This document shows positions 1-11,387 of a DNA stretch of 64,000 nucleotides, in pieces. The DNA comes from Mycogone perniciosa (lineage: Eukaryota > Ascomycota > Sordariomycetes > Hypocreales > Hypocreaceae), in NCBI GenBank assembly GCA_025331125.1, contig JAOALB010000004.1, forward strand, positions 310,001 to 374,000. The letters run 5' to 3'. The notes beneath the pieces are model-generated. The model ran no database searches and was not told where the DNA came from. It saw only the letters and a list, made by a program, of their open reading frames with translations. The translations under genes were made by a program, and so were the position numbers. Each line of letters opens with the position of its first letter. The first letter of the stretch is position 1.

Positions 1-544
1 GTCTGTGGTGCTGGCTTGTCTGCCTGTCTGTCTGGTGACTATTCGTGATTCACGGGCAATTGTCACCTGCAGACCTGCAGTTGCGGGAACCAGCGTCTTT
101 CATTTATTCACTGTCAGCTGTTGAGCAGCCTGGACCCAAGTCACACAGCTGGCTGTTTACCTATCTTCCTTCGCGTCCACTACCTCTGATTTCTCCCGTT
201 TTTCTTCTTCTTCTGATCAATTACGCTTCCCACCCCTACTTTACTTCGATTCCACCAACTCGTGTTTTTGTATTATCGCCGCTGCTGTGACCTTATCCGA
301 CTTGTTTGAACTGGAACATCGGCACGACTTGTATTTGCAACGCTTCGTGTTCTCCAACTGCCCCGCGATTGTATCGGGATCGCAAGCGCCAAGCACCAAC
401 ACTACGTAACCGGCTGGATTCTCCGGTGCATCTAATCAACAAAATACCAATTCACTGTGGTTGCAGATCTGCCGACGAGGTGCTGCAGTCCATTGACATC
501 AACCATATACGTTGTTCCCCGTGTCAAACTAAGGCCGCGGCAAG
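1..544. other. Upstream region of the F-box-like gene
   Basis: No gene is recognised here. The stretch is pyrimidine-rich (for example about 170-235) and runs up to the first ATG at 545, so it is best read as promoter and 5' leader of the downstream gene. Short open frames in it have no recognisable content. Confidence 0.5.
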
Positions 545-2019
545 ATGGCTGGACCGGTAAGCTTATTCTTTCGGGAGACATCCACACGACACCCCTGTTC
601 AAGCTGTCTAACACATCGCAGGTAGTTTTCCCGTGGGAGTGTCGGGACAAGGATGATCAGGCGAAGGTCGTCTACAACCACCCTCTTCGTCGAGCCAACC
701 AGGCGTTGACTGATGAAAACATCAAACTCAAACGCATTCTACGGGAGAATGGAATATCGTGGTCGCCGATCGCACAGGCCCATTTGAAGCAAAGAGACCC
801 AACACAACGCAAGACTCGATCTTCCGGCTCGGCCCCTGATGAGTCAAGTCGGCCGTATTTGCCAACAGAAGTGCTCTTGAGAATACTTAAGTTCGCCATG
901 AAAAGCCGTCGTCCCATCGTTGATCCACTGAGTCCTCTCACGCCTGAGAATTTATCCAGCGAAGAAAAGGACAGAGGGAATCAGATTGCCATTCACATCC
1001 TTACAACCTGCCGAGCAATGTATGCCGAAGGAACCCGTTACCTGTGGGAATCCAACGACTTCACCTTCACCACCCCACAGGCACTCCGCAACTTTGGCGA
1101 ACTCAGTTTCAAATACCGCCACAAGATCACGCACATTAATCTCCGCATCATCGCCCGATATTACGACGATCAACGCCGCAAGCACAAGCTTGAACGCTGC
1201 TACCACCCTGATTTGAAGAAGGATCAGCTCCTCAAGGTTCACTTGCGCCCTAAGGAGTCCCCTCTCGTTCGTGGTGGTTTTCGGTGCTACACCTGGAATC
1301 AAGTCATCGACTTCCTCCTGGCGCTTCGCGCACCATACGATCCAGCATACAAGGACAAGAAGAATCCCAGACCTAGACTATTGCCGTCCTTGATATCTAT
1401 GCGACTTGACTTAGTCAACTTCTCAGAGACCCTGTTGCCCTTTTCCGGATCAGACCTCCATGATATCACGTCTCACGAACTCGGATGTACTCTGAACGAA
1501 CTCCAAGTGACCGGAATGCCCTTTGATGATGTTGGTATGAAGGCTGCTGCTGAGTTGACTGGCATGCTTAAGGATGAGGGCATCTACCTTGATGGACCCG
1601 CGTCGTTTGTCGCCCATAGCCGACGTCTTCTGCCTCTGGAAGGGGACAGATGGTGTGCCAGAGTCATCCGAGCCTACAAGGGGCTCAAAGATGCTGCCAA
1701 CCCTGATGACATAGATGAAGAAGAAGAAGAAGGTCTCCACCTTCACTCGTTTGAGGGTTACCACAAAGCAGGCGCTCTGCCTGCCGCCCCAGCGGAACAA
1801 GGCCATCCCCCGTCAACCCGTGACGACAACAAGGTCATCTGGAAGCGAGTTCCAGTTTCCCGTGACCAAACGGAGCGGGAATGGATCCAGTTCTCTCGGC
1901 TAAGTGGATATGAGATTGAGGATTCAATCTGGGACAGCGATGATGATAGGGTTTGTCCTTGCTGCGGAGATTTGCATCCCGGCTCTTCCCTATTCGGATT
2001 CATGTCCGATCTTGAGTAA
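545..2019 (+). CDS. F-box-like conserved fungal protein
   Basis: Exons 545-556 and 622-2019 give 469 aa. The first exon encodes only M-A-G-P; the 65-nt intron (GTAAGC...CGCAG) keeps frame into VVFPWECRDKD. Residues about 75-95 (YLPTEVLLRILKFAM) resemble the first helices of an F-box, followed by a typical 'CRAMYAEGTRYLWESNDFTF' stretch of fungal F-box-like proteins. An acidic run (DDIDEEEEEG) lies about residues 370-380 and the C-terminus carries a CPCCGDLH motif that could bind a metal. Proteins of this kind may act as SCF substrate adaptors, but no LRR or WD repeat is seen, so the substrate is unknown. The family look is strong; the function is inferred only. It converges on the CorA-like gene, whose stop is at 2313. 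Confidence 0.7.
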
Positions 2020-2312
2020 AACCAAGTGTGACACCATTACGTGAAACGATATGATGGGTTCAGATGATTGCGGAATTTAGTCCGTACAGAGACAATGTAC
2101 TGTAGTATTATGTGCTTAGATACCCCTTGGCTGGTGAAAAAAGTAGCTGTTTTTGATGTGGACATAATACAGAGATGCATTTCATTACTTGTGTGCTACG
2201 TCTGGGTGAATTTTACCTGGCCTTTACTTTGGGGTATTAGTTTGAGACTTAGATGTGAAGGCATCCAAGAATTTAAATAAGACGCCACGACAGCAGTTAA
2301 GAGTACAATCCC

Positions 2313-3335
2313 CTAAGGGATCCATGCTTTCCATGTTCGAGGGATTCTGTGCCAAACAAACGGTGCACCGTACCACATCAGAATAGTAGCAAAAGTGAGA
2401 GGAATAGAAACAGCCCAGTAGTACCAAAACTTATCGGATATGGCCCAGATGCCGGACCCAGCATCAAAGTTGAAGAAAGACGTGCTGAAGATGGCAGAGA
2501 CAAAAGTTGGGGGCAGGAAAACAAGAGATACAAAGGCAATGGTGCGCATGGCAGAGCTGTCCATACGGGTGAGTTCGTTGTAGGCGAGAGCCATTTCGTT
2601 TTGGATACGAGCATTGTTGGAGTCGGAGCGGTGGCGTAGGGAGGTGAGCATATGGGAGTGGAAGGAGAGGCGGTGTTTGATGCTTATGCCGCTGCTGATG
2701 TGTGGTGGTGGTGGTGTTGTGATGGTGGTGAGGAAGTGGTTGTGATGCTTTTGGATACTGTCGAGGGTGACTTCTGCGACGTTCAGGGTTTCGGAGACGT
2801 GGATGAGGTGACGGGGGATTTCGTGGAGAGCGGGTAAGTCTTTGCTACGGTGGACAAAGGCGCGTTGCTTCTCGATGCGTCGAACGAGATCGCGGGTTCC
2901 CCAAACGGCGAGGTCTTGTTGGCTGACGACTTCTTCGAGCATCCGGGGATAGATCCAGAAGGGGTCGCTTAGTTCCTCCTCGACGATGTTGGTGAGGAGT
3001 TTCTCTGAGATGGACTGAGCTAGATTTTCGTGGTCGAATAAGATGATATCGGTACGCTTCTGTGAGCCGTGCCATCTTGACAGGGCGTTTAGTTTGGTCC
3101 AGTAGTACTTGATGGGTTCATTCTTCTCCCACAAGGTATCATTGTCGTCTGGCGCGTCGTCAGATGTGTGCTTCATGATGAAGCGGACCCAGGTGACTGC
3201 CACTATCAGCATCATGAGGTCGATACTGTCGCAGCACAAGAACTCACCAGCACCAACTCGATTCCTCTCCTTGTCGAGAACATCCTCATATCCAAAGTAC
3301 CCGTTGGACCTCTCGGCGAATTTGGTCCACCACAT
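2313..3335 (-). CDS. CorA-like membrane protein (fungal Mg2+/Zn2+ transporter-like)
   Basis: Exons (minus) 3335-3248 and 3196-2313 give at least 323 aa; a 51-nt GTGAGT...GGCAG intron is removed. The middle region (PFWIYPRMLEEVV, VWGTRDLVRRIEKQR) and a long helical arm match fungal CorA-like proteins. Two hydrophobic segments close the protein: one starting MRTIAFVSLVFLPPTFVSAIF and one starting FWYYWAVSIPLTFATILMW. The CorA signature GMN after the first segment is absent (the loop reads NFDAGSGIW), as in many fungal relatives, so ion transport is not assured. The frame stays open upstream to about 3497 without another ATG, and fungal relatives are usually longer. A further 5' exon beyond 3335 is therefore likely and the true start is unresolved. 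Confidence 0.65.
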   Translation of the reverse strand: MWWTKFAERSNGYFGYEDVLDKERNRVGAGEFLCCDSIDLMMLIVAVTWVRFIMKHTSDDAPDDNDTLWEKNEPIKYYWTKLNALSRWHGSQKRTDIILFDHENLAQSISEKLLTNIVEEELSDPFWIYPRMLEEVVSQQDLAVWGTRDLVRRIEKQRAFVHRSKDLPALHEIPRHLIHVSETLNVAEVTLDSIQKHHNHFLTTITTPPPPHISSGISIKHRLSFHSHMLTSLRHRSDSNNARIQNEMALAYNELTRMDSSAMRTIAFVSLVFLPPTFVSAIFSTSFFNFDAGSGIWAISDKFWYYWAVSIPLTFATILMWYGAPFVWHRIPRTWKAWIP

Positions 3336-5073
3336 GGGAGGAATCGCGAACGCCTGAGAAAAGGCAGCATGACAGTGTTTGCACCCAAGGATCAGACGGG
3401 CCTTGGCGAAGCTGAGGGAAGACGAGTCAGCAGTGCCGCTTCTGGTAGTTCTCTGGAGACGCCGACGGACATGACAAAGACCTCCGGAGATGAGATAGTG
3501 GAATCATCGGTGGCTCTGGCGCAGAGGTCCTGGGCTGAGAGCTGGATGGGCTCGCTGGTGCCTGACTTCGATCAGCTCGATATCCGCAATCTGCGAGGTG
3601 TTCGTAACTGACCTTCTCGCCACAAGTGCACATCTAGTGGTCGACAGTAGCAATTCCTCGTCATGGCGTGTGAGAAGTGCAGAAGTCGAATCGATCACTC
3701 GAATAGATACTCAATAGATGCACTTCAAGCTGCTCTCCGACGATGAGGCGGGAATGTGACGGGCATTTATGTGTCAGGCAATTTGCTCTGATTCGGCCTT
3801 ATTCGCGATCAGGCATACTCCGTACAACGTACAGCTGCACAGCCTCTCTCCTCTTGGTGACAAGGTTACATACAGGCCATGCGTGTGAGGCAAAACACCA
3901 CCCAGTCATATCTGAGTACTCCGTATCGACGGGGGCACTTATGTGCCCTGAAAATGGGATGCATAATAATAATCAGGGGTGTATTTGGGCTGCAGTGAGT
4001 CCGACCGCATGCCATGCCATGCCATATCAAGGCAAATATATTCCTCTTCGGAAAAATCCCATAATAATTTCTGGCTTGATGAGATGGTTGGATGAAGGAG
4101 AAAATGAATAGTACAGGACGGAAATCATTTCTCGGGAGTTATGGAGCATGTACGAGGTAGTACTGCGTGAAAACCGCCAAGATATACCCATGATGCACAA
4201 TGGCTGTGCTTCATTACACCTACCCTATCAACACATCAACAACATTTCTTCCACTTTTTTCCGCCTCTTTTTACATACAGCACCACTAAAGTCACATGGT
4301 TTGAAATCACCATATTTTTTTTATTTGATGGATTAATGGATTAATGGATGGTTTAAAATGTCGTTTCTAGGTATCGTCTGGTCATGTTTATTTGTTCGTT
4401 TGTTTGTGTACCTGTTTCTGAGTGATACAATGTCAGCTGAAAGAAAACACGGGCAAATTATCAGAAATACGCATAATATTACCAAGCCAACTTTGAGGAA
4501 ATTATTCCATCAGGGATTAGTTGAGAATCAGAGGTGTCCCTGCAGATCGGAAGCATAGCGACAAGATAGCAAGAATGTCCAGACCCTACCTACGAGGGCT
4601 TCATGGAACTCTACTATATACGTCATGGAATCATAAAAGAAATGGCCCAGCATAATTTAAAGGGGCGATTTACAATATTTATCTTACCGTGATATACCTT
4701 TTTGTTCTGGTTTATGGTAGAATGTAGAAGAGCTGGTTGAATTTCCTCATAATAAACTAGAGAGTCAAGGGCTCAATGTTATTGAGCACAATAGGAACAG
4801 TTACATTAAATAAAAGTGCAGAACAATAAGAACAAAGTGCATGTTGCCTCACAATCTTCACGAGTTTGATCACCGCCTTCTGCTACTGATCGTAGCCAGC
4901 TGCTCAAGGCATACAAATCTCGCCTCATCTCTCCTTTCTCCTCTCTTCCTCCCCCACGTGTCAACACCACTCTCAAGACCACCACTTGCTTTCGACATTT
5001 GTTTCCTCCATACACAAAATCTATCACCCCCAAGGTCTCAGAGGCTGATCCCTCCATCGTGACTTCTGAACCG
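3336..5073. other. Intergenic region, no recognised gene
   Basis: Upstream of the CorA-like gene and of the unknown gene at 5074. It may hold the missing 5' exon of the CorA-like gene (3340-3700). It carries TACTCCGTA words at 3816-3824 and 3917-3925, a short CATGC repeat near 4008-4024, AT-rich DNA from about 4100 to 4850, and a pyrimidine-rich leader at about 4920-4990 in front of the next gene. Confidence 0.5.
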
Positions 5074-5892
5074 ATGGAGCTATCTGACCCGCTGCCTCCC
5101 CTGGACACAATGCCCGTGGAGCAGCTTGTGATTCCCTGGGTCCTCGCGCTGCAGCGGAAGAGACTCGAGGAGAACCTCAACAAACTGATCCAGTCTGGCG
5201 ATATTCCGCTCTCTCAATCCTCGTTCAAAGTTGAAGCGGACCTTTCTGTTAGTTTCGTTAGCAGTGACGACGATGACAATGAATCCTCTGCCAGCGCCAC
5301 CCCATCCGTTGCAACACCAGAAACAGAGGATGAACCAGCCATGATCACCGAGGACGAATGGGAAAACTTCATGGATTTGATGGCGCTGAATCGACATGCC
5401 GGGATCCACGTCAGTTGGCTCAACCTGCGTCGTAGACTGAAGGCTTTGCGAAAGGCCAACCCGGATTCTTCCATCTTCCAGAGGCAACGTTTCCTCAAGG
5501 AGATCCAAAAGGCCCAAGATGAATGCTATAAGGACATGGGACTTATCGAAACTCTCCAAACTGTTTTAAGTTCCAAGTCTCTCAACCACAGGGCTGTATT
5601 CGCGACCCTTACAAACACCGCATTCGCGTTGCTCCGCCTCTCCGGCGTCGCAGCACGGGGCTTGCGAACCATCCCAGATATTCTGGACCTTTTTGTGTCG
5701 GATGCGCACAACCCATCTAATCCAATTACCGCAGTCTTGGATATCATCAATCGGTTCCTCAACATTCAACAGTCCAAGCGTGTGCGGATAGCAGCAGAAG
5801 AAGCCTATAACCTACTCGACGATCTCAGGACGATGAGGAAGTGGGAGTTATGCAACTGCTTCATGGATGGCTTTATTGACATGCTGTCCTAG
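5074..5892 (+). CDS. Hypothetical protein, acidic and helical
   Basis: Single open frame of 272 aa from the ATG at 5074; the frame is open further upstream, but only with non-ATG codons. No family is recognised. The N-terminal third is amphipathic (VIPWVLALQRKRLEENLNKL) and leads to an acidic, Ser-rich linker (SSDDDDNESSASA) at about 66-95. The C-terminal 170 residues look helical, with a cluster of basic residues (NLRRRLKALRKANP) and a Leu-rich segment (AFALLRLSGVAARGLRTIPDILDLF). No signal peptide or convincing membrane span is seen. A CT-rich leader ends about 85 nt before the start, as in expressed fungal genes. Function unknown. Confidence 0.6.
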   Translation: MELSDPLPPLDTMPVEQLVIPWVLALQRKRLEENLNKLIQSGDIPLSQSSFKVEADLSVSFVSSDDDDNESSASATPSVATPETEDEPAMITEDEWENFMDLMALNRHAGIHVSWLNLRRRLKALRKANPDSSIFQRQRFLKEIQKAQDECYKDMGLIETLQTVLSSKSLNHRAVFATLTNTAFALLRLSGVAARGLRTIPDILDLFVSDAHNPSNPITAVLDIINRFLNIQQSKRVRIAAEEAYNLLDDLRTMRKWELCNCFMDGFIDMLS

Positions 5893-6698
5893 AGACACAT
5901 TACCATCATGTTCTCTGGCTAACTAGGAGTGTACTACTCCGACCTCAGCAACAAACGGCGGTCTTCATGTCTTTCACATCTTTCGGGTTTTCTACAGCCT
6001 CAATATGCCTTCTTTTTTTCCCCTACACTTTCGACATTTATGAGCAGCACCAGACTGTCAATCTATCGACTTCATTTGGTTGGCCAACGATGACGCTCTT
6101 ATGATTCCATTCGGCCCTGGGATATTGTGCATGGACTGCTGGGTGGAGCGTCTCACCATAGTTTACACGATATTATCAACAATTGGAGTTTGGGATTCAT
6201 TTTGCTTTCAGCACAAGGCGTATGGGAATACTAGTCCTCAAGAGGTTTTTATCCAGGACTCGACGACAGGAATAAACCAAGATTAGCTTAGCTAGGGTAT
6301 AAAAGTCAATGAATTAGGCAAAAAAAAGATGAATAAATACCCAGGGTAAGCATCCAATGCCCATTCCAATCGTGTATTTTGTCACCGCTACAATCAATCA
6401 TAGCCTTTACAGAAATTTGTTTCAAACACTCCTTTAATCCCTCCCCTTGCCTCCCCGTCACCAAGTCTCCCCAACGCCGAAAACTGCAAAAAAAAAACCA
6501 AAAAAAAACCGTTCAAACATGGAAACAGATGTGCGCATATCGTATGCACTGATGGAAAAGTTTACTCTGTGCGCCATTGTCTCCGCATTCTTTTTCTTCT
6601 TCTTTTTTTGTTTGTTTTTTGTTATTTGCAGTGGCAATAAACATGTATACCTCCCTTGTTTCGAGTTTCCGTAGTCACCCTTTCCCAGTCTTTATCTA
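5893..6698. other. Intergenic region between two converging genes
   Basis: 3' flanks of the gene ending at 5892 and of HOG1 ending at 6699. It contains an A-rich stretch near 6487-6508 and T-rich runs near 6590-6627. No gene recognised. Confidence 0.5.
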
Positions 6699-8388
6699 TT
6701 ACTCGTCGTATGGCTCTTGCATGCCTGCACCGGCAGCTTCCAGGCCTGCATTGGCAGCCTCGATATTGTGGTAGTCGAGAATCTCAGAGTACCTGCACCC
6801 GTGATTGAGTCAGAATCTGACCAAGGGGAAGAATACCATACACGGTGTGCTGACGGTGGAGAAAGGTTCACTTACATCATAATCTTCCACGTATCTACGG
6901 GTAAGTCGGCGTCGTTAAAGCTCCAGTCGAACTTCTCGTCGGCGACTGGTTCATCTGTTGGGTCGTGGTAAGGTGCAAGGTATTCGTGAGATAGGGCTTC
7001 GGTGGCTGTGATTCTCTTCTTGGGGTCAAAGACGAGCATCCTCTCCAGAAGGTCGATGGCTACACGATTCGGATCAGCATCACTACACACAAAAATGTCA
7101 TGACACCAATGATCAATCTTACCTGGGGGATCTGCGGTCTTGAATTTGTTCTTGAGTGGTTGTCGCTCACGCTTTGGTAAGGACTTGACGAACCGCAGCG
7201 TCTAGATCAAAGTCAACAGGCAACTCACTTCGGTGGCAATTCATGCATATGCAACTCACATTCTCGCTCGCGATGGTGTTGATAACATCATCGGGAGGAG
7301 TTCCTAGCAGCTCAGTGATGATGGAGAACTGATTCACATGGTCCTTGCCAGGGAAGAGGGGCTTCCCCTCGAGCATCTCGGCAAAGATACAGCCCGCGCT
7401 CCAGATGTCTACTTCAACATCATACTTTTGCCATGTAAGCATGATTTCCGGAGCGCGGTAATACCGTGTCGAGACGTAGCCTGTCATTTGCGGGTCTTGG
7501 ATTCGTGCAAGACCGAAATCGCAAATCTTGAGATCGCAGTTCTCATTGACGAGGATGTTGCTGGGCTTGAGATCTCGGTGGACGACACCAGCCGAGTGCA
7601 CGTATTTGAGACCCCGCTATGGTGATGCGATTGTTAGCGATGATTCGGTGATGATGATGATGATAATGATGATAATGATGATGATGCCGCCGGGGAGATT
7701 GCATGGCTATGGCGGGGGGTAGTCTTATCATCGCGTACCATAATCTGGTAGAGGAAGTACTGGATAAACTGCTTCTCAAGTGGTCGGGAGGTTAATAATC
7801 GGTGTAAATCGGTACCGAGAAGCTCTGTGACAAAGTAGCTGTCCGGGTGTTGATTAGCAGGCCGTGGTTGTGGAGTGGGGTGGCAAAGTCGACGACGTAC
7901 ATATCCTCGAGGGGGGAGATGAAGATGTCGCTGAGGGAGATGACCTAGCGGGGAGTCAGTCAGCCATGGTGTTGCGCGGCCAGCACGCAAGCCAGCAGTC
8001 GTTGTGTAGGTATGCATACGTTTTCGTGTCGGAGGTGCTTTAGCAGTTTCAGCTCTCGGTATGTCCGCTTAGCCAGGACGGGTGTGCTGAAGGGCTTCAT
8101 GATCTTCTTGACGGCGACGTTTTGGAGCGTGAGCTGGTCTCGTGCGGAGCTGGTGACAGGAAGGTGGCAAATTAGCATGGAACATGGAGGCGACAAGAGT
8201 GCAAGATCGGGTCTTGACTCACCAAACGAGACCGAAAGCGCCCATTCCCACGGGCTGGAGATCCGAGTATCTGCAGAGTTGATTAACCACCATTGAAGCA
8301 GTTGTGCGGGCGGCACCCCGAAGCTGGCCTACCTCGACGTGATCTCGAACGTCGTGCCGAAGATCTGCGCACGCACAAACTCGGCCAT
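6699..8388 (-). CDS. HOG1: HOG1-type MAP kinase (stress-activated, TGY)
   Basis: Nine exons (minus): 8388-8333, 8270-8223, 8149-8020, 7944-7901, 7838-7739, 7616-7260, 7201-7123, 7059-6876, 6792-6699; phases agree and give 363 aa. This is the terminal MAP kinase of the high-osmolarity/stress pathway, which moves to the nucleus when phosphorylated. Visible: start [16 protein letters not shown], Gly loop VGMGAFGLV, Lys in [17 protein letters not shown] (139-146), DFG (159-161) and the activation lip M-T171-G-Y173, the p38/Hog1 dual phosphorylation site. The C-terminal common-docking region reads [18 protein letters not shown]. Length fits the family (about 355-370). The 122-nt fifth intron (7617-7738) carries an imperfect GAT/ATG trinucleotide repeat. 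The identification is very secure. Confidence 0.97.
7649..7687. repeat. GAT/ATG trinucleotide repeat inside a HOG1 intron
   Basis: An imperfect (GAT)n run with two ATA interruptions lies wholly in the fifth HOG1 intron (7617-7738), which is the longest intron of that gene. Confidence 0.85.
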
Positions 8389-9085
8389 TGTGGCGGTGGA
8401 TTCGCTGTCGCGGAGACGGACGCAAAGTCGACGGATTCGGAAATGGGCGGCGATGGTGCAGAGAGAGGCGATCGCTGACGGGATGGAGACGCCTCTGTTT
8501 TGGCGTCGTTCGTTTGGTGGAAGATAGAAGATAGAAGGTTGAGGTGGTTTGCTGTGCTGTGCTGTGATGGCGGGGAAGCGGGCTGAGCTTAAAAGCAGCG
8601 AGCGCCGGGCCGGTTTTTACGCCTCACGGGACTTCGGGGCGCTGAGCGGGAAAGGCTGGTCTGGGCTGGTTGCGGATATATCCCAAATTCTAATCAAAAA
8701 ATTTCCCTCTTATTTTTTTTCTTCTTCAATCCGAGGTATTGAGTTAAGATCGGGGTTCGAACATGTAACGTGTGGCTTGGGGTTGTTCGTTCGCGGGTCC
8801 CTTTGCTATTACAGTCTTCTCTCAGATAGACAGAACAGCAGCAGCCAAGGTGGGGTGGGTTTTTGCTGGCGATAAAAAGTGGCGGAGGACAGAGGAGAAG
8901 GCGATTGATATGGGAGCGAGACAGAAGAGGGATCGCCGGTTGGGCGGCTGCAAACGCCTAAATCACCAGCCCAAGGGGGCCCGAGTTAGCGATGGTACGT
9001 GTACAGCTATTATAACAGCAGAAACGTGGAATTTCGAGGCATAGAATGCAAGTTGGGCATTTTGGGACCGAGGTTTTCCGGCGGG

Positions 9086-9160
9086 TCTGCTCTGCTCTGC
9101 TCTGCTCTGCTCTGCTCTGCTCTGCTCTGCTCTGCTCTGCTCTGCTCTGCTCTGCTCTGC
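9086..9160. repeat. Perfect pentanucleotide array (TCTGC) x15
   Basis: Fifteen uninterrupted copies of TCTGC (75 bp). It sits about 700 bp upstream of the HOG1 start codon, which lies on the minus strand at 8388. It is short enough to be hypervariable between strains. Confidence 0.97.
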
Positions 9161-9240
9161 CGACTCGGATGCGATCCGCTCTCACTGACAGACGACGAGA
9201 GAACACATGAACACCATCTGAAGCGCATGCCAGCCGGCTA

Positions 9241-9258
9241 GCCAGCCAGCCAGCCAGC
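9241..9258. repeat. Short GCCA tandem array
   Basis: Four and a half copies of GCCA, 80 bp past the TCTGC array. Confidence 0.85.
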
Positions 9259-11387
9259 TACTAACACACAACTAGCCAGCTTCAGCTCCAGTGAGAGCGA
9301 GCCTCGTTGTCCAACATCTCTCATCTCGGGTCTGCGCAACGCCATGCAGCGGCGGATGGGCTTCCAAGCCTGCACATCTGCCCAAGCTTTCCCAATGCAA
9401 TGCCATCTACACGAGGAGGCGCAGCCATTCCAGCTCTCCTCGCTCTCGACACCACTCGGGCATATGCTGGCCGCTGCTCTTTTGCGCACTCGGAGATGTA
9501 AGCTCCGCGCTCATCGACCCGACACATTGATGTGAAGTGAGCCGCTAGGCCGTCGATGAGGCGGCGGCGAGCGAGCGACGGCGCCCAGGATAGCAATTGG
9601 TTGAAACAGCATCAGCTCGACTTACCAGACAAGGGAATTCCGCTTGGATCGCGACCGAGCAAGGACAAGTGGATGCCGAACCGTTCGTTTGGCGCTAAAC
9701 AGCTTCGACAAAGCGCTGAGCGAAAGAGAGACACGATGTCGGTTTGTTTGGTTTGAAGAAGGAAGAGAAGATGGCCGGTCACACAGGGAAGAAGAAGATG
9801 ATGACGATGCTAAGATATGAGGGGAAAGCGAGAGAAATGAAAAGCACCAGGGCCTGTCTCGGAGAAGTGTGCACTAAGACACTAGAATATTCCTCATGTG
9901 CCTCGAGGTGGACAACAAATTGGGGCCCAGCGGATCGATCGAGATTCTGCCCAAGTGAACCGGGCCAGTAGTGATAAGTGATGGTGGTGAAGGCTCCAGA
10001 GACAATGTTCCAAATGGCGGAATAAACATCACTTCTTATTCTGCGCAGCGGGGTTGAGTGAGCACACGGAACTAATATATACAATGACGGTATCGTCGTG
10101 TTCGGTTTCCTGTCACATTCCAAGAAACTGCACAATGCCCAGCCAGGACGGCTCAAGAATGTCGGATTGGTATCATGTCCTCCCCAAAGTTTATAAAAAA
10201 AAGAGAGTGACGCCATCGTGCCGACAGTGACACTCACCCCCCGCTCCCCTAAACCCTTGCCTCGGATCCCTACTAATACTACATCCCGCCTTTTATTAAT
10301 TATGTATTCATGCAAATTCAAAGCCAGCATGACTTTGGCCAGCTAGTGAATAATTAGATAGTCTGGAAATTTAGTCTCCCAATTCCTCAGCAAAATGCCT
10401 TCCCGTCCCTCCATCACTAACAACTACTAGGTACTAAGATGATCACCAGCGACCTCCATGTGAGTGACTACTCCAGACTAATACACCTCTAGGACTCTCC
10501 CCCTCCCCCGCCAAACCACCATCATGCTGCAGCCCTGAATCTATACAGCTCTACGGAGTATGAAGTACTTCGTACTTACCACGTACATACTAGATAACTA
10601 CGTAGGTAGTGCATAATGCTATATAGCATCCAAGGCCCAACGAAAGAACGCCCGTAAAGAAAAGCCCCGATTCCCCTCTCCGATTCGTCCTAAATCAAGC
10701 TTTAGACTACTACAATGCCCCTCTGACGTCACACCCCGCCCGTTAAAACCGCTCAACCACAGCTCATTCGCGGAAGCATCAAAGCGCTGTAGTTTGCAAC
10801 ATCCCCTCCCCCTGTCATAAAGGTCTCCTCCTATCTGTATCTCCTACCGTGTCAGCTGCCTGATTGCTAGTGAGAATCCTCTAAATGTATCACTCCCAAA
10901 GTACACCTCCTTCAATCTTCGATCGTAAAAAAAAAAAGGAGACCCGCCTGCTGATTCAGGAACGCGCCCATCTCCGGCCATCGACGCAATGGTGGTGAAT
11001 CGGTCTTTTTGGCCTTCTTGTCGAACATGGGAGAGATTCCGCCAAAAAATGCCAAGCTCCTTCACAAACCTGATGCGCAAGATGATGTGTCGTTGCTACT
11101 ATGCCATTTTTGGTTTCTTCTCGGTTAAACCGGAAATCATCAATCCATCAGCACGATTCATCCAATTAGTACTCCATACTACGAGTGCTACTTCGGAGAC
11201 ATCGAGTTAAAGAATGCGCGAAATTGAATAATCAGCATTGTTAATCCATACACCTCAGGTTCAAGTCATCCTACAGGAATCCACATTCCCGGCCTCCCTG
11301 CTTTTCTAGAGTCTCATCATCCCAACCAACCTCAGCGTCCATCTCTTCTTCTTTCACATCGGACTCACTATGCCCCCTGACAGCACT

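Larger units (their letters stand above)
8389..11387. other. 3 kb intergenic region upstream of HOG1
   Basis: Lies between the HOG1 start and the 3' end of glycogen phosphorylase. It holds the TCTGC pentanucleotide array, a GCCA array, and near 10552-10584 a TACGGAGTA word next to the palindrome GAAGTACTTC. A minus-strand open frame at 9779-10330 has no recognisable content. No gene is supported. Confidence 0.5.

Noticed and set aside
3743..4558. Several short plus-strand frames
   Set aside because: AT-rich random sequence without start context, motif or splice continuity.
8740..8780. GGGGTTCGAAC, resembling a tRNA T-loop
   Set aside because: No matching acceptor, D or anticodon stems could be folded around it.
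9779..10330. 183-codon minus-strand open frame starting with ATG
   Set aside because: No family resemblance, mixed low-complexity composition, no spliced continuation; it lies in DNA with repeats and is best read as chance.
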